Shown piece by piece: positions 37,560 to 50,523 of a stretch of 64,000 nucleotides of DNA. This DNA is from Lotus japonicus. Its lineage: Eukaryota; Streptophyta; Magnoliopsida; Fabales; Fabaceae. Location of the stretch: contig NC_080045.1 in assembly GCF_012489685.1 (NCBI RefSeq), positions 997,001 through 1,061,000 of the forward strand, read 5' to 3'. The first letter of the stretch is position 1, and each line of letters starts with the position of its first letter. The position numbers and the translations under genes are program-made. The notes under the pieces were generated by a model, which was given only the letters and a program-made list of their open reading frames with translations, had not been told where the DNA came from and did no database searches.

Positions 37560-38452
37560 TCCTTTGTTACTTAGTTTGGACTTAGGTGTGTGCCAAGATG
37601 TTGTAACATCGTGCTATGACATTTGTCCCAGGGAACGTTGTTACTTGGTATATTATTGTGAAGCTTTGAATTGATTACGTAGTGATCAAGTTAGGGTTAC
37701 CGTGGAAGCTTTTGTGCGCCGTCAAGGAATATATCAAGTGTTGTCAAACCCGGTTCAAAGGGGTTTGATTTGAAGATAATTGTGGAAGATTTTATCTGCA
37801 CCTTAAAACACGGTTTGAAGATCCTGTGCAGATTTGTTATTGGTTTATTGAGAAACAACTTCTTATTTTGTGCATGGATTGGACTCTGTATGCTTTCAAG
37901 TCCATCGAAGACAAGGTCTGAGAGACTGCTACTTATGAAGACCCAATACCTAGTTGTTAGGTGTGCTTTGTGTGTGATTAGGGTTTATATCGAGTTCATA
38001 CTGTGTGTTCTCTTATCATCTTTGTGCCTTTGTTTTAAGCTAAGAGTTGTTGTTAGTTGTGTGATCTTGAGATCTGTCTTTACACTCTTGTTAGAGTTCA
38101 ATCACTGTGACAGTGATTGTGAGTGAGATAGTGAGAGGGGCTCTCATACTTAGGGAGAGGACTAAGTAATAAGCCACGGGTAGAGATAGGTAGAAAGAGG
38201 CAGTGAACTGGGGCAGTTCAATTAAGACCTTTTGTGTACAATTTTTCTATAATAGTGGATTATCTTTATCGGGTGAAAACCCTCCAAACGTAGGTGATAT
38301 TGCACCGAACTGGGTTAACAATATCTTATGTTATTTTTGTTATTTATGTCCTTTAACTTGCTTATTTGCACGTTGTTTTATGTGTAATGGTATACAAGAT
38401 GTCTTAGACATCTGATCTTAGACATCTGTCCTACGATTGCCAGAATTTCAAT
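37560..38452 (+). mobile_element. Candidate solo copia-type LTR
   Basis: The stretch has CCAAGATGTTGTAACATCGTG near its start and ends AGACATCTGTCCTACGATTG. These phrases are typical of long LTRs in legume copia elements, and no coding region follows. The termini and any target duplication were not settled. Confidence 0.35.
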
Positions 38453-38913
38453 GAATAATAGATAAAAACTTTATAAATAATTTTTAAAAATTATGTTTAC
38501 AAATAGGATTTGTACGTAACTAACTAACACTACAATAAAAAGTTATTTTAATTGATGGTGATTTTAGGCCGCCACAAAATTAATTTTCAGCATTTGCCCA
38601 ATATGTTAGGATTATGAATGCCATAAGTGAGTTTGTGATAGTTTTTTACTCTAAATGCTGGGATTACGTGCCAAAACTCATTTAGCTGTTGCGGGCAGTC
38701 TAGAATAATAATGTTGCTTTCACACTCATTTTTTTGGTGGAAATAGACTGAAGGAGGAGAGATATGAAGAAAAGAAAGAGTATGAGAGATAAAATATGAG
38801 ATATGATAGATGATAAGATGAAAGAGATAAAAATAAAAATAGATGGAAATAAATTGTATAAAAAATGAGGTGTGAACGTATCATTGTTGTTATAGGTACA
38901 AGTAACGACTCCT

Positions 38914-39080
38914 TGTTGGACATAGGAGTCCATGGGGGGCGGAACAAGACACCAAGAGATATCGACATCGCATCTTAACCCCCTTAAGGCATTAGGTTTA
39001 CGGGTCACATCTCTTATAAAAAAATTTCCTCACTCATACTTAACCAATGTGAGACTCCAACTCACACTGTATTCTCAACA
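38914..39080 (-). mobile_element. Solo LTR of the TRIM family
   Basis: 167 bp bounded by TGTTGG and CTCAACA, containing CCTTAAGGCATTAGG, TCTCTTATAA and ACCAATGTGAGACTCCAAC as in the peroxidase-intron LTR. The flanking 5 bp do not match. Confidence 0.6.
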
Positions 39081-39084
39081 CTTA

Positions 39085-40165
39085 CCTCTAGACTTAATGA
39101 AAACAAAGAAGGCTTCCAAAATTGCTTCCCCATGCCAATAGAAGAACCATAAATATATAGAAAACCCTCTGGTTGAGGGTAAACTATTAGAACATTCATC
39201 AGGATCGATTCCCGTTCAATATTTCTAAGCCTTTATCCACTAGATTATTGGTACCCTGTAAAGAATTACCAAAGGTTAGGAACTAGGATTGTATTGAAGT
39301 ATGAGAAACTATAAGACCAGTGTTACAAATGTGAGGTCATAGGGCACAAGAAGAAGGTTTCACTCAAAGAGAAATTTATATCTTCTTCCAACCTAACCCT
39401 CCCAAAATATCATTCTCTAGTTGGAGTTCCTCCCGCCAAATCCCTAGTGGCCATGGCAACATATTTATAAAACAAAGGGAAGGAGAAAGGATAAGAAACA
39501 AGAATGATCCAAGGATAGTATAAAACATGATATCTGCAAACTTATGGATAAAATGGAACTCTTGTTCTAAAAGAAACTATTGAGTGTTACTATTAAATTC
39601 ATTTGGGTGGAAATTCCACCCGTCATTAGGCTTGTAGGATGAATAGGCATGAAGCGCTAAGAAGTTTCCTAAGGATTCTTAGATGAATTTGAAATATTAG
39701 AAAACCTAATCCTAACACGTGAGCTAGTGGCGAGCTAAGAGTGACAAAACTCTAGTCAATTCTCACAAATTTCCATGAATTAATACCACTCTTTCAAAGG
39801 TGAGCTAAATACTATCAGTATATTTGATCGAATCGCAACATAGAATAAGTGAATAGAGAAAAAAAATGAAAACTGAATTATATAAACCATAAACTAGGGT
39901 TTACATCATAGATCAAACTTTGAGAGAGGTTTCTTAGTTGCTCATAATAAACATTAAGTACAAAGGAACTCTAATAATAGCTTCAAACATGAAAATAAGG
40001 GAGACGATACACCCAATAAACCTCATGTAAGCTCTGCATGAGCACCTTATGAATATTTAACCACAGAATCCTAGAGTACAATTTATCTCTTTCTAAGACC
40101 TTCTTTCTTTGTACCATGCAAACTCCCTTCTTTTCTTTTATATCTTACTTTAAATATAATTCTTT
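39085..40165. other. Intergenic, no gene seen
   Basis: AT-rich sequence with only short frames and no recognisable domain. Confidence 0.4.
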
Positions 40166-40170
40166 TAGTG

Positions 40171-42111
40171 TTAGGTTAAATGGTCTTAGTCAATACCATC
40201 TGGAGTTTTAATGACAAGAAAAGACAAAGTTATAAAAGCTAATGATCTACTATGTTCATAGAATATAAGATACATGTACTTAGATCGAGCAACAATACGA
40301 AGGAAGTTCAATGAATGCCTTTCATCATCCAACACAAGCTTCTCTATCGTCTCTGCACAAGGCACTCGTCATCCACTGAAGAAGTCAAAGAAGCAACACT
40401 CTCAAAGCCAGATCACCTACAAGGCTTCTATTGAAGACTTGAGGATTCAACAAGGTGTAAAGCATGAATCATTAAAATACACAAAGTTGAAATGCCCTAT
40501 CATACTATGCACACTATGAAATAGCTTTAGTTTGAAGTATTTTCTACTAATACATGAAGACATCCATCATTTGTTGAAAGTCAAAGTACTCCAAAGCAGC
40601 CATCATCTATTGAAGACTTGCAGACTCAACAAAATAGAATCTTGGAATGATTATGAAAATACCATTTACAAGACTATGCAAGAACAAAGCATCCACCAAT
40701 CATTTGAAGCTCTCTTTCACTGGACTTCATAGATTTCGTACGAATCTAAAAGAACTCAAAGACTTGGATAAGAATGAAGATACAAAAGATTCCTGCCAGC
40801 AGTGTTCAACACTCTTATCAAAATAAAGTATGTTGTTTCAAGGAATGGAAAATATCGAGGCAAAAGGCTAAGAATTTATACAATGACAAACTCGCTTCAT
40901 TGTCCAAGAGTCAACATAACACCTGTACCAAAATGGTAACTTGGGTTCTGCCAATTATCTAAGCAACATAACACTATCATCAAAATGGAAAACTTTGAAA
41001 CAATGGTCACCTACCAAACATGCTAAGCATTAAATGCAACGCAGGTAGCCGTTGTGATTCCACAAAAGAATCAAAGCTAGAAAAGACTACACATGGTCAA
41101 TAATTAAGAACTTAACCCTCAAGCAAAGACCAACAATGGTCATATTCCTCAACTGTAATATCTATCAACAGTCATATTTTAAACATCCAATATGAGATAT
41201 GAAAATGGTTCAAAAGAGAGTGTGTGCTAATAAATCAAAAATGTGTGCACTGCAAATGCACCAACAAAATGACACACCACTAGAAAAATCAAAGAGAGTG
41301 CTAAAAAAGAAAAGTGTTTTGTGTATTGACGCAACACCACAATTTAGAGAAAAACATTGAGTGATTGAGATCAAGAAATTGAGCTAATATGTCTATCTAG
41401 CTTGATCTGTATTAGAACAAGAGTATAGAGCAATTCTTTTTAACATTTAGCTCTATCTTGTAAGTATCATTAAGGTTGCAACTAGTAAAGATCAAATTCA
41501 CCTTAAGCAAGAGTATACTTAGAGCATATTGAATTTATTTATTGAGAGGAGTCCATGAGAATACTCAACGGTGTGAAGAAGTTGGAGCAAGGAATACTTG
41601 ATACAACATTGAGAGATTATGGCGAAAGAGTATTCACTAGATCGAGCATGAAGAGGCTGGGACAAAAGAATACTCAATAGCCTGAAGAGACTGAAGCACA
41701 TAACACTTAGTAGTGGCTGGGGGAAAATAATACTAAACACCTAAAGAAGTTGGGGAAAGAATACTTGTTGGGATGAGTCCCTAAGAATACTTAACAACTT
41801 GGAGAGCTTGGATTAAAGAACACTTAGGAAAAGTCTTGCGATTACTTGTAAAAGAAGAAGTCATGTTAATATTGATGATAAAATCTTGGTTGCGGCCAAA
41901 GACTGAATGTAGCCCGCTTTAGGTGAATCATGATAAAATTATTTTTTTCTTCTCTTTACCTTCTTGCAATTTAATTTATTCATCCAAATCGTCTTCTCAT
42001 CTATGAAGAAATGCAAGAAGAGTATGAAAACATAAGTTGTCAACCATTAAGCTTTAATACAAAGACAATTCAATCCCCTTTCTCGTGCCCTTGTGTTATT
42101 CCTCCTTTAGT
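40171..42111 (+). mobile_element. Sirevirus-like solo LTR (about 1.9 kb)
   Basis: The segment begins TGTTAGGTTAAATGG and near the end has TTGCGGCCAAAGACTGAATG, TAGCCCGC and TCAATCCCCTTTCTCGTGCC, phrases of long legume Sirevirus (Maximus-like) LTRs. Within it, 41560-41830 is a degenerate tandem repeat with a unit of roughly 40-45 bp built on AGAATACTCAA and GAAGAGGCTGG. No gag-pol adjoins it and no target duplication was found. Identification rests on remembered phrases. Confidence 0.45.
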
Positions 42112-42114
42112 GCT

Positions 42115-43090
42115 TCACAATAAATGGGTAGCATAAGTCATCAGCACAATCATAGATATTAAGTACCATAACCATGCTCTGTGACAACTTTGAGGCCTGC
42201 TATGTTCATGTGATGGACTTGCTCTTTTATGAATATTTCCACCACCGTCTCAATATTCACCACGCTCGGGCTCATGTCAATCACCACAGTCACGCTCTTG
42301 CCTTTTTTTCACCATGCTCATCTTTTTGCTTTTTTATTCCCATATTTTCTTCCACCTTTCCACTAGGACCGCCATGTTGCATAATTGCCATGAAAACAAC
42401 GAGTTTTGTAAATATAATGTAATAATTTGCCACCAATTCATATAGGAAAACACAAGGAAACTACTATCACCAAGCATATGAAATTAAACTACTTTTCCAT
42501 TAAGGAGGAAGTTTAGAAACAAATAGTGTCTGTGTAGAGCATATTAGAACAAATCTCATGATTGCTAGTCCATTAACCAAATGATTTCCACCAATCACAT
42601 TTATAAAACATGTACATAGAATGAGTCTTCCTTCTTCTTTTGAATGATGTATTTACTGACGTTGACACTCTAAGCCCTTTACGTTTACGTTTTTCTTATA
42701 AGCAATGATTCATTAAGCGGTAATGAACCTGAATTATTTATTTGTGTCTAGTTAATGTGCATATTATTTTCGTTAACATGAATGATCTATAGACATTAAA
42801 GGGACCACTATGGTACTTTGTGAGTTATTTATGTATCATGTATAGTGATGCATTATTGTTTGTCGTATATGGAACTAAGTGTGTTTTGTAAGTTAATGCA
42901 TGATCGTCATACCACACACTTTTTTGATACCTCGGAACACTTGTCATACCACACACTATGAAAGTAAGTGTATTTTACTCTATTAAGGTAGGAGTTATAA
43001 GATTTTGATCCCCGTAAAATAGGCAAGTTCTGCAGGTTTCAGTCCCTTGTTGGAGTAAAGTCAAAATATCATTCAAAATATTTAGGAAAT
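42115..43090. other. Intergenic, no gene seen
   Basis: No frame with a recognisable domain. TACCACACACT occurs twice near 42910-42960. Confidence 0.35.
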
Positions 43091-43094
43091 AGAG

Positions 43095-44060
43095 TCTTCG
43101 TCGAAGGCGGAACTCTGAAAAATTTGTCATGCGTCCTCATCGACATTGCCATAAACTACCCTGTTCAAAAATCCATTCAGTGCGGAAAAAACTCGACCAA
43201 GCATAGGTAGGACGATAACCTTTATTAGCTTGCAAAAGACACGACGGAAAGAAACCGCCTTGAAGACTCGTGCTAGCATAGAATATGGAAAAGAGTGAAG
43301 CCTCCACCAGATTTTACCTACCAAGGCCAATTTAAAGATTTAAAGTCACTAAAACCGAGGCTACCATAAAATTTAGAACAACATAAATGATCCCACTTAA
43401 GCCAATGCATAGAATGATGAGACATCACCGCCTAGAAAAATTTATGAATCATATTTTCAATCTGATTTCATTATCCATAAGAAAAAATAAAGCAAGACAT
43501 AATATATGAGGGAATAGCTTATTCAATTGTTTTGATGAAAACTTCTCTCCTGACTCAAGAGAGAAAACATTCCTTCCAACCTTCGGCCTCTTCTAGATTT
43601 TTTCCCTTTTAAATATTTGGTTCTTTGACTTGTCAAAGATAGTCAGGAGACCCAAATAGTTGTCGTAACTCTCAACTTCCTTTACACCCAATAGCTGATG
43701 AAGCTAATGAAAAAAATTATCTAGCACGTTTCGGCTACACGAGAGTATCAATTTGTCAAGGTCAATCATACAATCATATGTCTAGAAGCACGTTCGTATG
43801 TGACAAGAATGTTTTTAATGCATTCTGCATCCTATATCGCAGATCAACAAAAAATAATAGTATCATCTGCAAACAACAAGTGAGAGATAACAAGTGCATT
43901 CCTTGAAATCTGAATCCCATGAAGGGTAGAAGAGAAAATAGATCCATTAATCGAAGCAAAGAGAACTTCACCATACAGTGAAAAGATATGGGGATAGAGG
44001 GTCCCCTATCGGAGACGATGATGTGGAACGAAGGGGGCATGTGGATTTCCATCCAACATA
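43095..44060 (-). pseudogene. Degenerate LINE reverse transcriptase
   Basis: Minus-strand frames give GIQISRNALVISHLLFADD (RT catalytic FADD motif), followed downstream by LVGKIWWRLHSFPYSMLARV and FKAVSF, matching the plant LINE consensus LGKQ.WRL...P.SL.ARV.KA.YFP. Several frame breaks separate the pieces. Confidence 0.65.
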
Positions 44061-44064
44061 ATAG

Positions 44065-44915
44065 AAAAATTAACCGATATCATCATCTGAGAAATTGAAT
44101 GAAGTTCCTAATTTAAGTTTGTGTCATATTTTGTAATTTTTCATGATGTTACATCTTCTACGCTATTCTAAGCAACTCTATTGACTTTTCACTTCTACAA
44201 TTCATAGGGAGCTTTAACTAAATTTGTTTTGAACTATCATAACTTCAGATTCCTAACCAACAATGTTTGAAAAAGTCACCACAAACTCATGAAACTTTAC
44301 ATAACTATACTAATATCATTAAAATATCCAACGCATCTTGTTAAAAAATAACATGTGCAGCTCCACAATTAAAATCTTGAATTAGAATAATAACATTAAC
44401 ATAAGCATGAAGGGAAAGTCTCGGCATGCATGAAGAAATAATTATTTCATAATGCCTACCATATACCAATCAATACCCTTAACATTATTTATGCATTTAA
44501 ACTGATGAATATATATAATTATAAAACCTTTAATTTGAAAGCAAAATTTCGACAGACCTTAATGTAATCATGTGCTGGATTTGCTCTCCAGGATTACCAT
44601 AGCCGCATGCAAGATACCGCACACTCATAACCTACACATATTAGAGTCTCTACAACATTGTTCCCAATTTAGAAAGAATTTTCTTTTCCATATTTTCTCT
44701 AATCCCTGTTCTATTCTTTTCTACTCTATTAAAAGGCATGCGTCTCTTTTTCCTGAAGCCTAACAGCTCTTTGATCAAAATAAAACATAATAAAGGGTAT
44801 GTTACAAAACTATTCTGGTTGAAAACAAAGAAACGTGTTTCAATTGAATGAAGAAAGAAACAAAGTTAATAGATTAAACACCCATCAACCTAATTAACAT
44901 TTCATACATAGAGGA
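44065..44915. other. Intergenic, no gene seen
   Basis: AT-rich. Nothing could be supported. Confidence 0.35.
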
Positions 44916-44920
44916 ACTGA

Positions 44921-45151
44921 CTAAAAGGATTTAAGGGAAATGTTTAACTTGAATGTCATTATTCTTTCAAGTAATACTTGATATTGTGTAGCTCGAGCTC
45001 TGATCATGGAATCTATTTTGTCCTTGTCCTTACTGGGAGCACGAGGAATGGAACATATGGCTTCATCACTGATAATGTTTCTATTATACCAGTGGTGGGT
45101 CCAAAGTTGCTGCAGTTTCAATAGGTTCTTAAACTTGTAATTGGGCCCATG
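44921..45151 (-). pseudogene. Unrecognised ORF interrupted by the copia element (left part)
   Basis: Minus-strand frame NYKFKNLLKLQQLWTHHW, then NIISDEAICSIPRAPSKDKD and IDSMIRARATQYQVLLERI runs from 45151 to a stop at 44921. With one TSD copy removed, the frame continues into 49647-49668 on the far side (VCQDDPIHGP) before a stop. It resembles real coding sequence in composition (charged helix RARATQYQVLLERI), but I do not recognise the family. It may be an exon of a relic gene. Confidence 0.35.
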
Positions 45152-48100
45152 TGTTGAACTTGTGTATCAGCATTTGAATAAGTTATTTTGTTAGCTGTTT
45201 GACTAAGTTTCTAGAAGTAGTTTTTAATTATTGTTATTTATCAGCATGTTTATGTTAGTGCCTATTGTTTAGGAAGTCAGTTATTGTTTTTGAATTTCAT
45301 TCTGTTACTTTAGCATATGTATTAAAAGGCAGATTATCATTCAATAAAATTAGCATTCTCTCCACTCAGTTTTTGTGTGTTACGTTGATAACACCAACAA
45401 ATTGGTATCAAGAGCCTTCTTCTTAGAGGGACCTGTGAGTGAATTGAGTGAAACCCTAGACACCTTGCTTCAATTCATCAAATAGATGGATTCTGAAACT
45501 CCCTACACATCACTAGCACCACCTGTGTTTGATGGTGATAATTATCATATCTGGGCAGCAAGAATGGAGGCACACCTAGAGGCAAATGATCTCTGGGAAG
45601 CTGTTGAGGAGGACTACGAAGTTCTTCCATTACCCGCCAATCCAACTATGGCTTAGATAAAAAATCACAAGGAGAGGAAAACAAGGAAGTCAAAGGCCAG
45701 AGCTACCTTATTTGCTGCAGTCTCACAAGACATTTTCATCAGAATCATGACAATCAAATCAGCATTTGAAGTCTGGAATTTCCTCAAAGATGAATATGAA
45801 GGAGATGAACGGATCAAGGGAATGCAAGCATTGAATCTGGTAAGAGAATTTGAGATGCAAAAAATGAAGGAGTCTGAAACAATTAAAGAGTATGCTAACA
45901 AGCTTCTTCGCATTGCAAACAAGGTGAGATTGCTAGGTGTTGAATTTTCTGATTCAAGAATTGTTTAGAAAATACTGGTGACAGTCCCAGAAAAATTTGA
46001 AGCCTCTATTACTTCACTGGAAAATACTAAAGATCTGTCAAAGATCACCTTGGCAGAACTTGTAAGTGCAATGCAAGCCCAAGAGCAAAGGAGCAAAATG
46101 AGGGATGAGGTTTCTGTGGAAGGAGCATTGCAAGCCAAATTGCAAATCAACCAAGCAGAAAAGTACAAAAAGAAGAATTACAAGAAGAATTTCAACAGTC
46201 AAGAAGCAGCTGCCAACACCAGCAAAAGTAATGAAAAAAGGAACAAAGAGTTTCCACCTTGCAAGCATTGTGGCAAAATGGGTCATCCTCCTTTCAAATG
46301 TTGGAGAAGACCCGATGTCAGGTGTGAAAAGTGCAACAAGCTAGGACATCATGTGAGAATTTACAAAAGCAATTTTCAGCAGAAGAATGAAGCTCAAGTT
46401 GCTGGTCAGCAAGAGGAAGAGCAATTGTTTGTAGCAACATGTGTTACAAGCAGTAGCTCAACTGAATGTTGGTTAGTGGACAGTGGTTGTACCAATCACA
46501 TGACTCACAATCAAGAGCTTTTCAGAGAGTTGGACAGATCAAAAGTTTCAAAAACCAGAATCGGTAATGGTGTTCTCCTTGCTGTTGAAGGAAAGGGAAC
46601 CGTAGCCATTGAAAGTTGCAAAGGTACAAAATTAATTCATGATGTTTTGTATGTGCCTGAGATTGATCAGAACTTGATAAGTGTGGGACAGTTACTTGAG
46701 AATGGATTCAAAGTCAATTTTGAAAATAAGCAATGTGTGATCAAATATGTCAATGACAAGGAACTATTCAACATCAAAATGAGAAACAAAAGCTTCTTGT
46801 TTGATCCCATGGAGGAGGAGCAAGCAGCATATCCAGCCACTGAAAACAGCACAGAGGTTTGGCACAAAAGGTTGGGTCATTTTCATCATGCAGTTGTGCT
46901 GAATATGCAAAGAAAGGAGTTGGTTCGTGGCCTACCTCACTTAGATTCTGAATTACCAAGCTGTGAAGCATGTTAATATGGCAAGCTAACCAGGTTACCA
47001 TTCAAACAGTCAAATTGGAGAGCAACAGAAAAACTGCAATTGATCCACACAGATTTGGCTGGACCTCAAAGGACAGCTTCACTCAAAGAGAGTAAATATT
47101 ACATCATCTTCATAGATGATTTTTCCAGGATGTGTTGGATTTACTTTCTTCAGTCTAAGTCAGAAGTTGCTGGTGTATTTTGGAAATTTAAGTTGTGGAT
47201 TGAGAAGCAAAGTGGCTGCATGATTCAAGCTATGAGGTCTGATAATGGCAAGAAATACACTTCAGCACAATTCACCATGTTTTGTGAGGAAGCGGGCATT
47301 GAGCATCAATTAACAACTCCTTATACCCCTCAGCAAAATGGGGTTAGTGAAAGAAAGAATCGAACAATAATGGAAATGGCGAGATGTATGCTTCATGAGA
47401 AAGGGCTACCTAAGGAATTTTGGGCGGAGGCTGCAAACACTGCAGTATTTTTGCTAAATAGACTTCCCACCAAAGCTGTAGATGGGAAGACTCCTTTTGA
47501 GGTCTGGTACGACTATAAACCCCTCTTGGAAAATTTCAAAGTGTTTGGATGCTTGTGTTTTACTTATGTTCCACAGATTAAGAGAGAAAAGCTTGACAAG
47601 AAAGCTGAACCCGGTATATTTGTGGGATACAGTTCAGTTTCTAAAGCTTATAGAGTTTTCCAACCTCACACAAAGAAAATTCTGATTAGTAGGGATGTGC
47701 ACTTCATGGAGAATGAGAAATGGAGCTGGAACAATTCAGAAAAGATGCCAGTAGCTGACCCTTTGCAGAATCAAGATGAGTTAGTTGATCATGCACCTAT
47801 AAGAGGCACTAGATTGCTCTCTGATATTTACCAAAGATGCAATGTTGCAGTCTTTGAACCTTCAGGGTTTTGGGATGCAAAAGAAGATCCCAAATGGAGG
47901 GATGCAATGCAGGAGGAGCTGACCATGATTGAAAAAAATCAGACTTGGGAACTTGTTGAAAGGCCTGAACACAGAAAAGTCATCGGATTGAAGTGGGTGT
48001 TTAGAACAAAGTTGAATGTTGATGGCTCAATCAACAAGCATAAAGCCAGTTAGTAGTAAAGGGGTATGCTCAAACTTTTGGAGTAGATTACTTTGATACA

Positions 48101-49641
48101 TTTGCTCCAGTTGCAAGACAGGATACTATTAGGATGTTGCTAGCAATTGCAGCCCACAATAAATGGAAAATCTTCCAACTTGATGTCAAGTCAGCATTCC
48201 TAAATGGGTTTCTAGATGAAGAAATCTATGTTGAGCAACCTGAAGGCTTTTCTGTGAAAGGGCAAGAGGACAAAGTCTATCTATTAAAGAAGACTTTTTA
48301 TGGTTTGAAGCACGCCCCAAGAGCTTGGTACAGCAGGATTGATGAATACTTACTGAAATTAGGCTTTGTTAAAAGTCTGAGTGAATCCACTTTGTATATC
48401 AAAGGTGATCAAGCTAATTTTATTGTGATCTCTTTGTATGTTGATGACCTCCTGGTGACTGGCAGTAATGTTGAACTTGTTCAGCATTTCAAGGAAGATA
48501 TGATGGAAGTATTCGAGATGACAGACTTGGGAGAAATGTCTTATTTTCTCGGTATGGAAGTTAAGCAGAAAAATGGTGATATCTTCATTTGTCAAAGGAA
48601 GTATGCAAAAGAGATCCTAAAGAAATACAACATGGAGGATTGTAACGGCATGGAAACTCCTATGTGTCAAAAGGAGAAGTTATGCAAGGATGATGGAACA
48701 TAACAAGTGGATGAAGCACTCTACAGAAGTTTAATTGGCTGCTTAATGTATCTCACAGCAACAAGACCTGATATCTTGTATGCTGTAAATGTACTCTCAA
48801 GATTCATGAATTGTGAAAAAGAATCTCATTTCAAAGCAGCAAAAAGAGTGTTGAGGTATGTCAAGGGGACCTTAAATTATGGAATTAATTTCAGTCAATC
48901 ACAAACCTTCAAGTTACAAGGTTATTCTGATAGTGATTGGGCAGGGTCTTTAGATGATATGAAAAGCACCTCAGGCTACTGTTTCAGTTTTGGATCAGGG
49001 ATATTCTCTTGGTGTTCCAAAAAACAAGAGATTGTTGCACATTCAACAGCTGAAGCAGAATTTATAGCAGCAACAGCAGCTGTTAATCAAGCCTTATGGC
49101 TGCGAAAAATGCTAATTGATTTGCTCTTGGAGAAAAAGACAACTACAGAAGTAATGGTGGACAATCAGGCAGCTATTGCAATCTCTAGAAACCCAGTCTT
49201 TCATGGAAAGACAAAGCATTTTAGCATTAAATTATTTTTTCTCAGAGATGTGCAGAGAGATGGTGCAGTTTGCTTGAAGTACTGCAAGACTGAAGACCAG
49301 CTGTCAGATATCTTCACTAAAGCTCTTCCTAGAAGCAGGTTTGAGTTGCTAAGAGAGAAGCTTGGAGTTGTCAACCGCTGATACAAGGAGGAGTGTTGAA
49401 CTTGTGTATCAGCATTTGAATAAGTTATTTTGTTAGTTGTTTGACTAAGTTTCTAGAAGTAGTTTTTAATTATTGTTATTTATCACCATGTTTATGTTAG
49501 TGCCTATTGTTTAGGAAGTCAGTTATTGTTTTTGAATTTCATTCTGTTACTTTAGCATCTGTATTAAAAGGCAGATTATCATTCAATAAAATTAGCATTC
49601 TCTCCACTCAGTTTTTGTGTGTTACGTTGATAACACCAACA
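45152..49641 (+). mobile_element. Ty1/copia LTR retrotransposon, complete but disabled
   Basis: Two 248-bp LTRs (45152-45399, 49394-49641) differ at three positions. They start TGTTGAAC, end CACCAACA and are flanked by a perfect 5-bp duplication CCATG (45147-45151, 49642-49646). TGGTATCAAGAGCC (45403-45416) is the initiator-Met primer-binding site; ACAAGGAGGAG (49383-49393) is the polypurine tract. The order of domains (gag, protease, integrase, RT, RNase H) is copia. LTR similarity implies a recent insertion. Confidence 0.97.
45486..49381 (+). pseudogene. Copia gag-pol polyprotein with four stops and one frameshift
   Basis: From ATG 45486 one frame runs through gag (FDGDNYHIWAARMEAHLE) with the zinc knuckle CKHCGKMGHPPFKC, protease (WLVDSGCTNHMT), the pre-integrase zinc region (WHKRLGHFHH) and the integrase core (HTDLAG, RSDNGKKYTS, PQQNGVSERKN). 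It is broken by stops at 45654, 45966 and 46974. A one-base deletion near 48045 shifts RT into another frame, which carries LDVKSAFLNG and the catalytic LYVDDLLVTG; a stop at 48701 precedes the RNase H segment (GYSDSDWAG, STAEAEFIA), ending at TGA 49379-49381. The element cannot make a full polyprotein but retains all cis sequences. Confidence 0.95.
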
Positions 49642-49831
49642 CCATGGATAGGGTCATCTTGGCACACTTAAACTGTCATTTTGGAAATTAGACTTTTAAC
49701 AAAATCATGCTATTCTGGTTTTCTTAAGAAGAGGTGGGTGTTGTTACTTTTGCGGTTTGGAAGTTTTCTATTTGATTTTTGTAATCATAAGCAGTGATAG
49801 TGATTAAGTCTAGTTTAGTCAATTTATATTG

Positions 49832-50190
49832 TGTATTGGGTTGAAGGAGTGACGCAGCGGAACGCTAAACTCTTTACAATCTAATGGTTCATGAGGGGTT
49901 GAGAGCTTACCATCCACACATTGGGTCAAGAGGCTAAGAGTATAAGTACTCTAGAACATCATCCACATGTATTCACCACAAAACCTTATGACATAGGTTT
50001 ATGGGTTACATATCTTATATAGTCTTCTACTCACTCATACTTAACCAATGTGGGATTTCAACTCAAACTTGAATTCTCAACAATCTCTTAGCCTCTTAAC
50101 CCAGTGTGTGGATGATAAAATCTCAACACCCTCATGGGTCCTAAGATTGTGAAGAGTCTAACATTTCGCTGCGTCACTCCCACAGTGATA
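49832..50190. repeat. Inverted repeat made of TRIM LTR pieces
   Basis: 49845-49945 and 50086-50190 are reverse complements over about 100 bp (GAGTGACGCAGCGGAACG versus CATTTCGCTGCGTCACTC; GTCAAGAGGCTAAGAG versus CTCTTAGCCTCTTAAC). The ~140-bp loop holds a minus-oriented LTR start ending CTCAACA at 50082. TGATATCAGAGCC at about 50188 is an initiator-Met PBS in + orientation, so a + oriented LTR end abuts a whole minus-oriented LTR. Confidence 0.75.
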
Positions 50191-50420
50191 TCAGAGCCGA
50201 TGATGCTACCATGGTCAACTATGAGTGAAGTCGATAATGTGCGACGGCTGAGTGAAAGGTTAATGGCGAGTGAAACCAATGATGCAACCATGAAGTGACA
50301 ATGGTGTGACAACCCAAGTAAAAGGTGGATGGCGAGTGAAGTCAATGATGCAACCATGATGTGACGACTCTTGTATCGTTAAATCATCCCGGAAGTGTGA
50401 AGATTAGAAGGGAGTGAGCC
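50190..50420 (+). mobile_element. TRIM-like internal region with a duplicated segment
   Basis: Follows the PBS. ATGGCGAGTGAA..CAATGATGCAACCATGA occurs twice, about 66 bp apart. Non-coding. Confidence 0.45.
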
Positions 50421-50523
50421 TCATTAGTGTTGAATTCCAACGACGATAAAAGAATGTACGAAGTGAAGTGCTCAAGGGGAGTAAAAAAAAAAAAAGAGAA
50501 AACGGGGGGGGGGGGGGGGAATA

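Noticed and set aside
38527..38700. Left end of a CACTA element (CACTACAATAAAAAG)
   Set aside because: The terminus looks right, but no right end or duplication was found; it may be a truncated copy.
43095..44060. Functional retroelement polymerase gene
   Set aside because: Several frame breaks; only scattered motifs remain.
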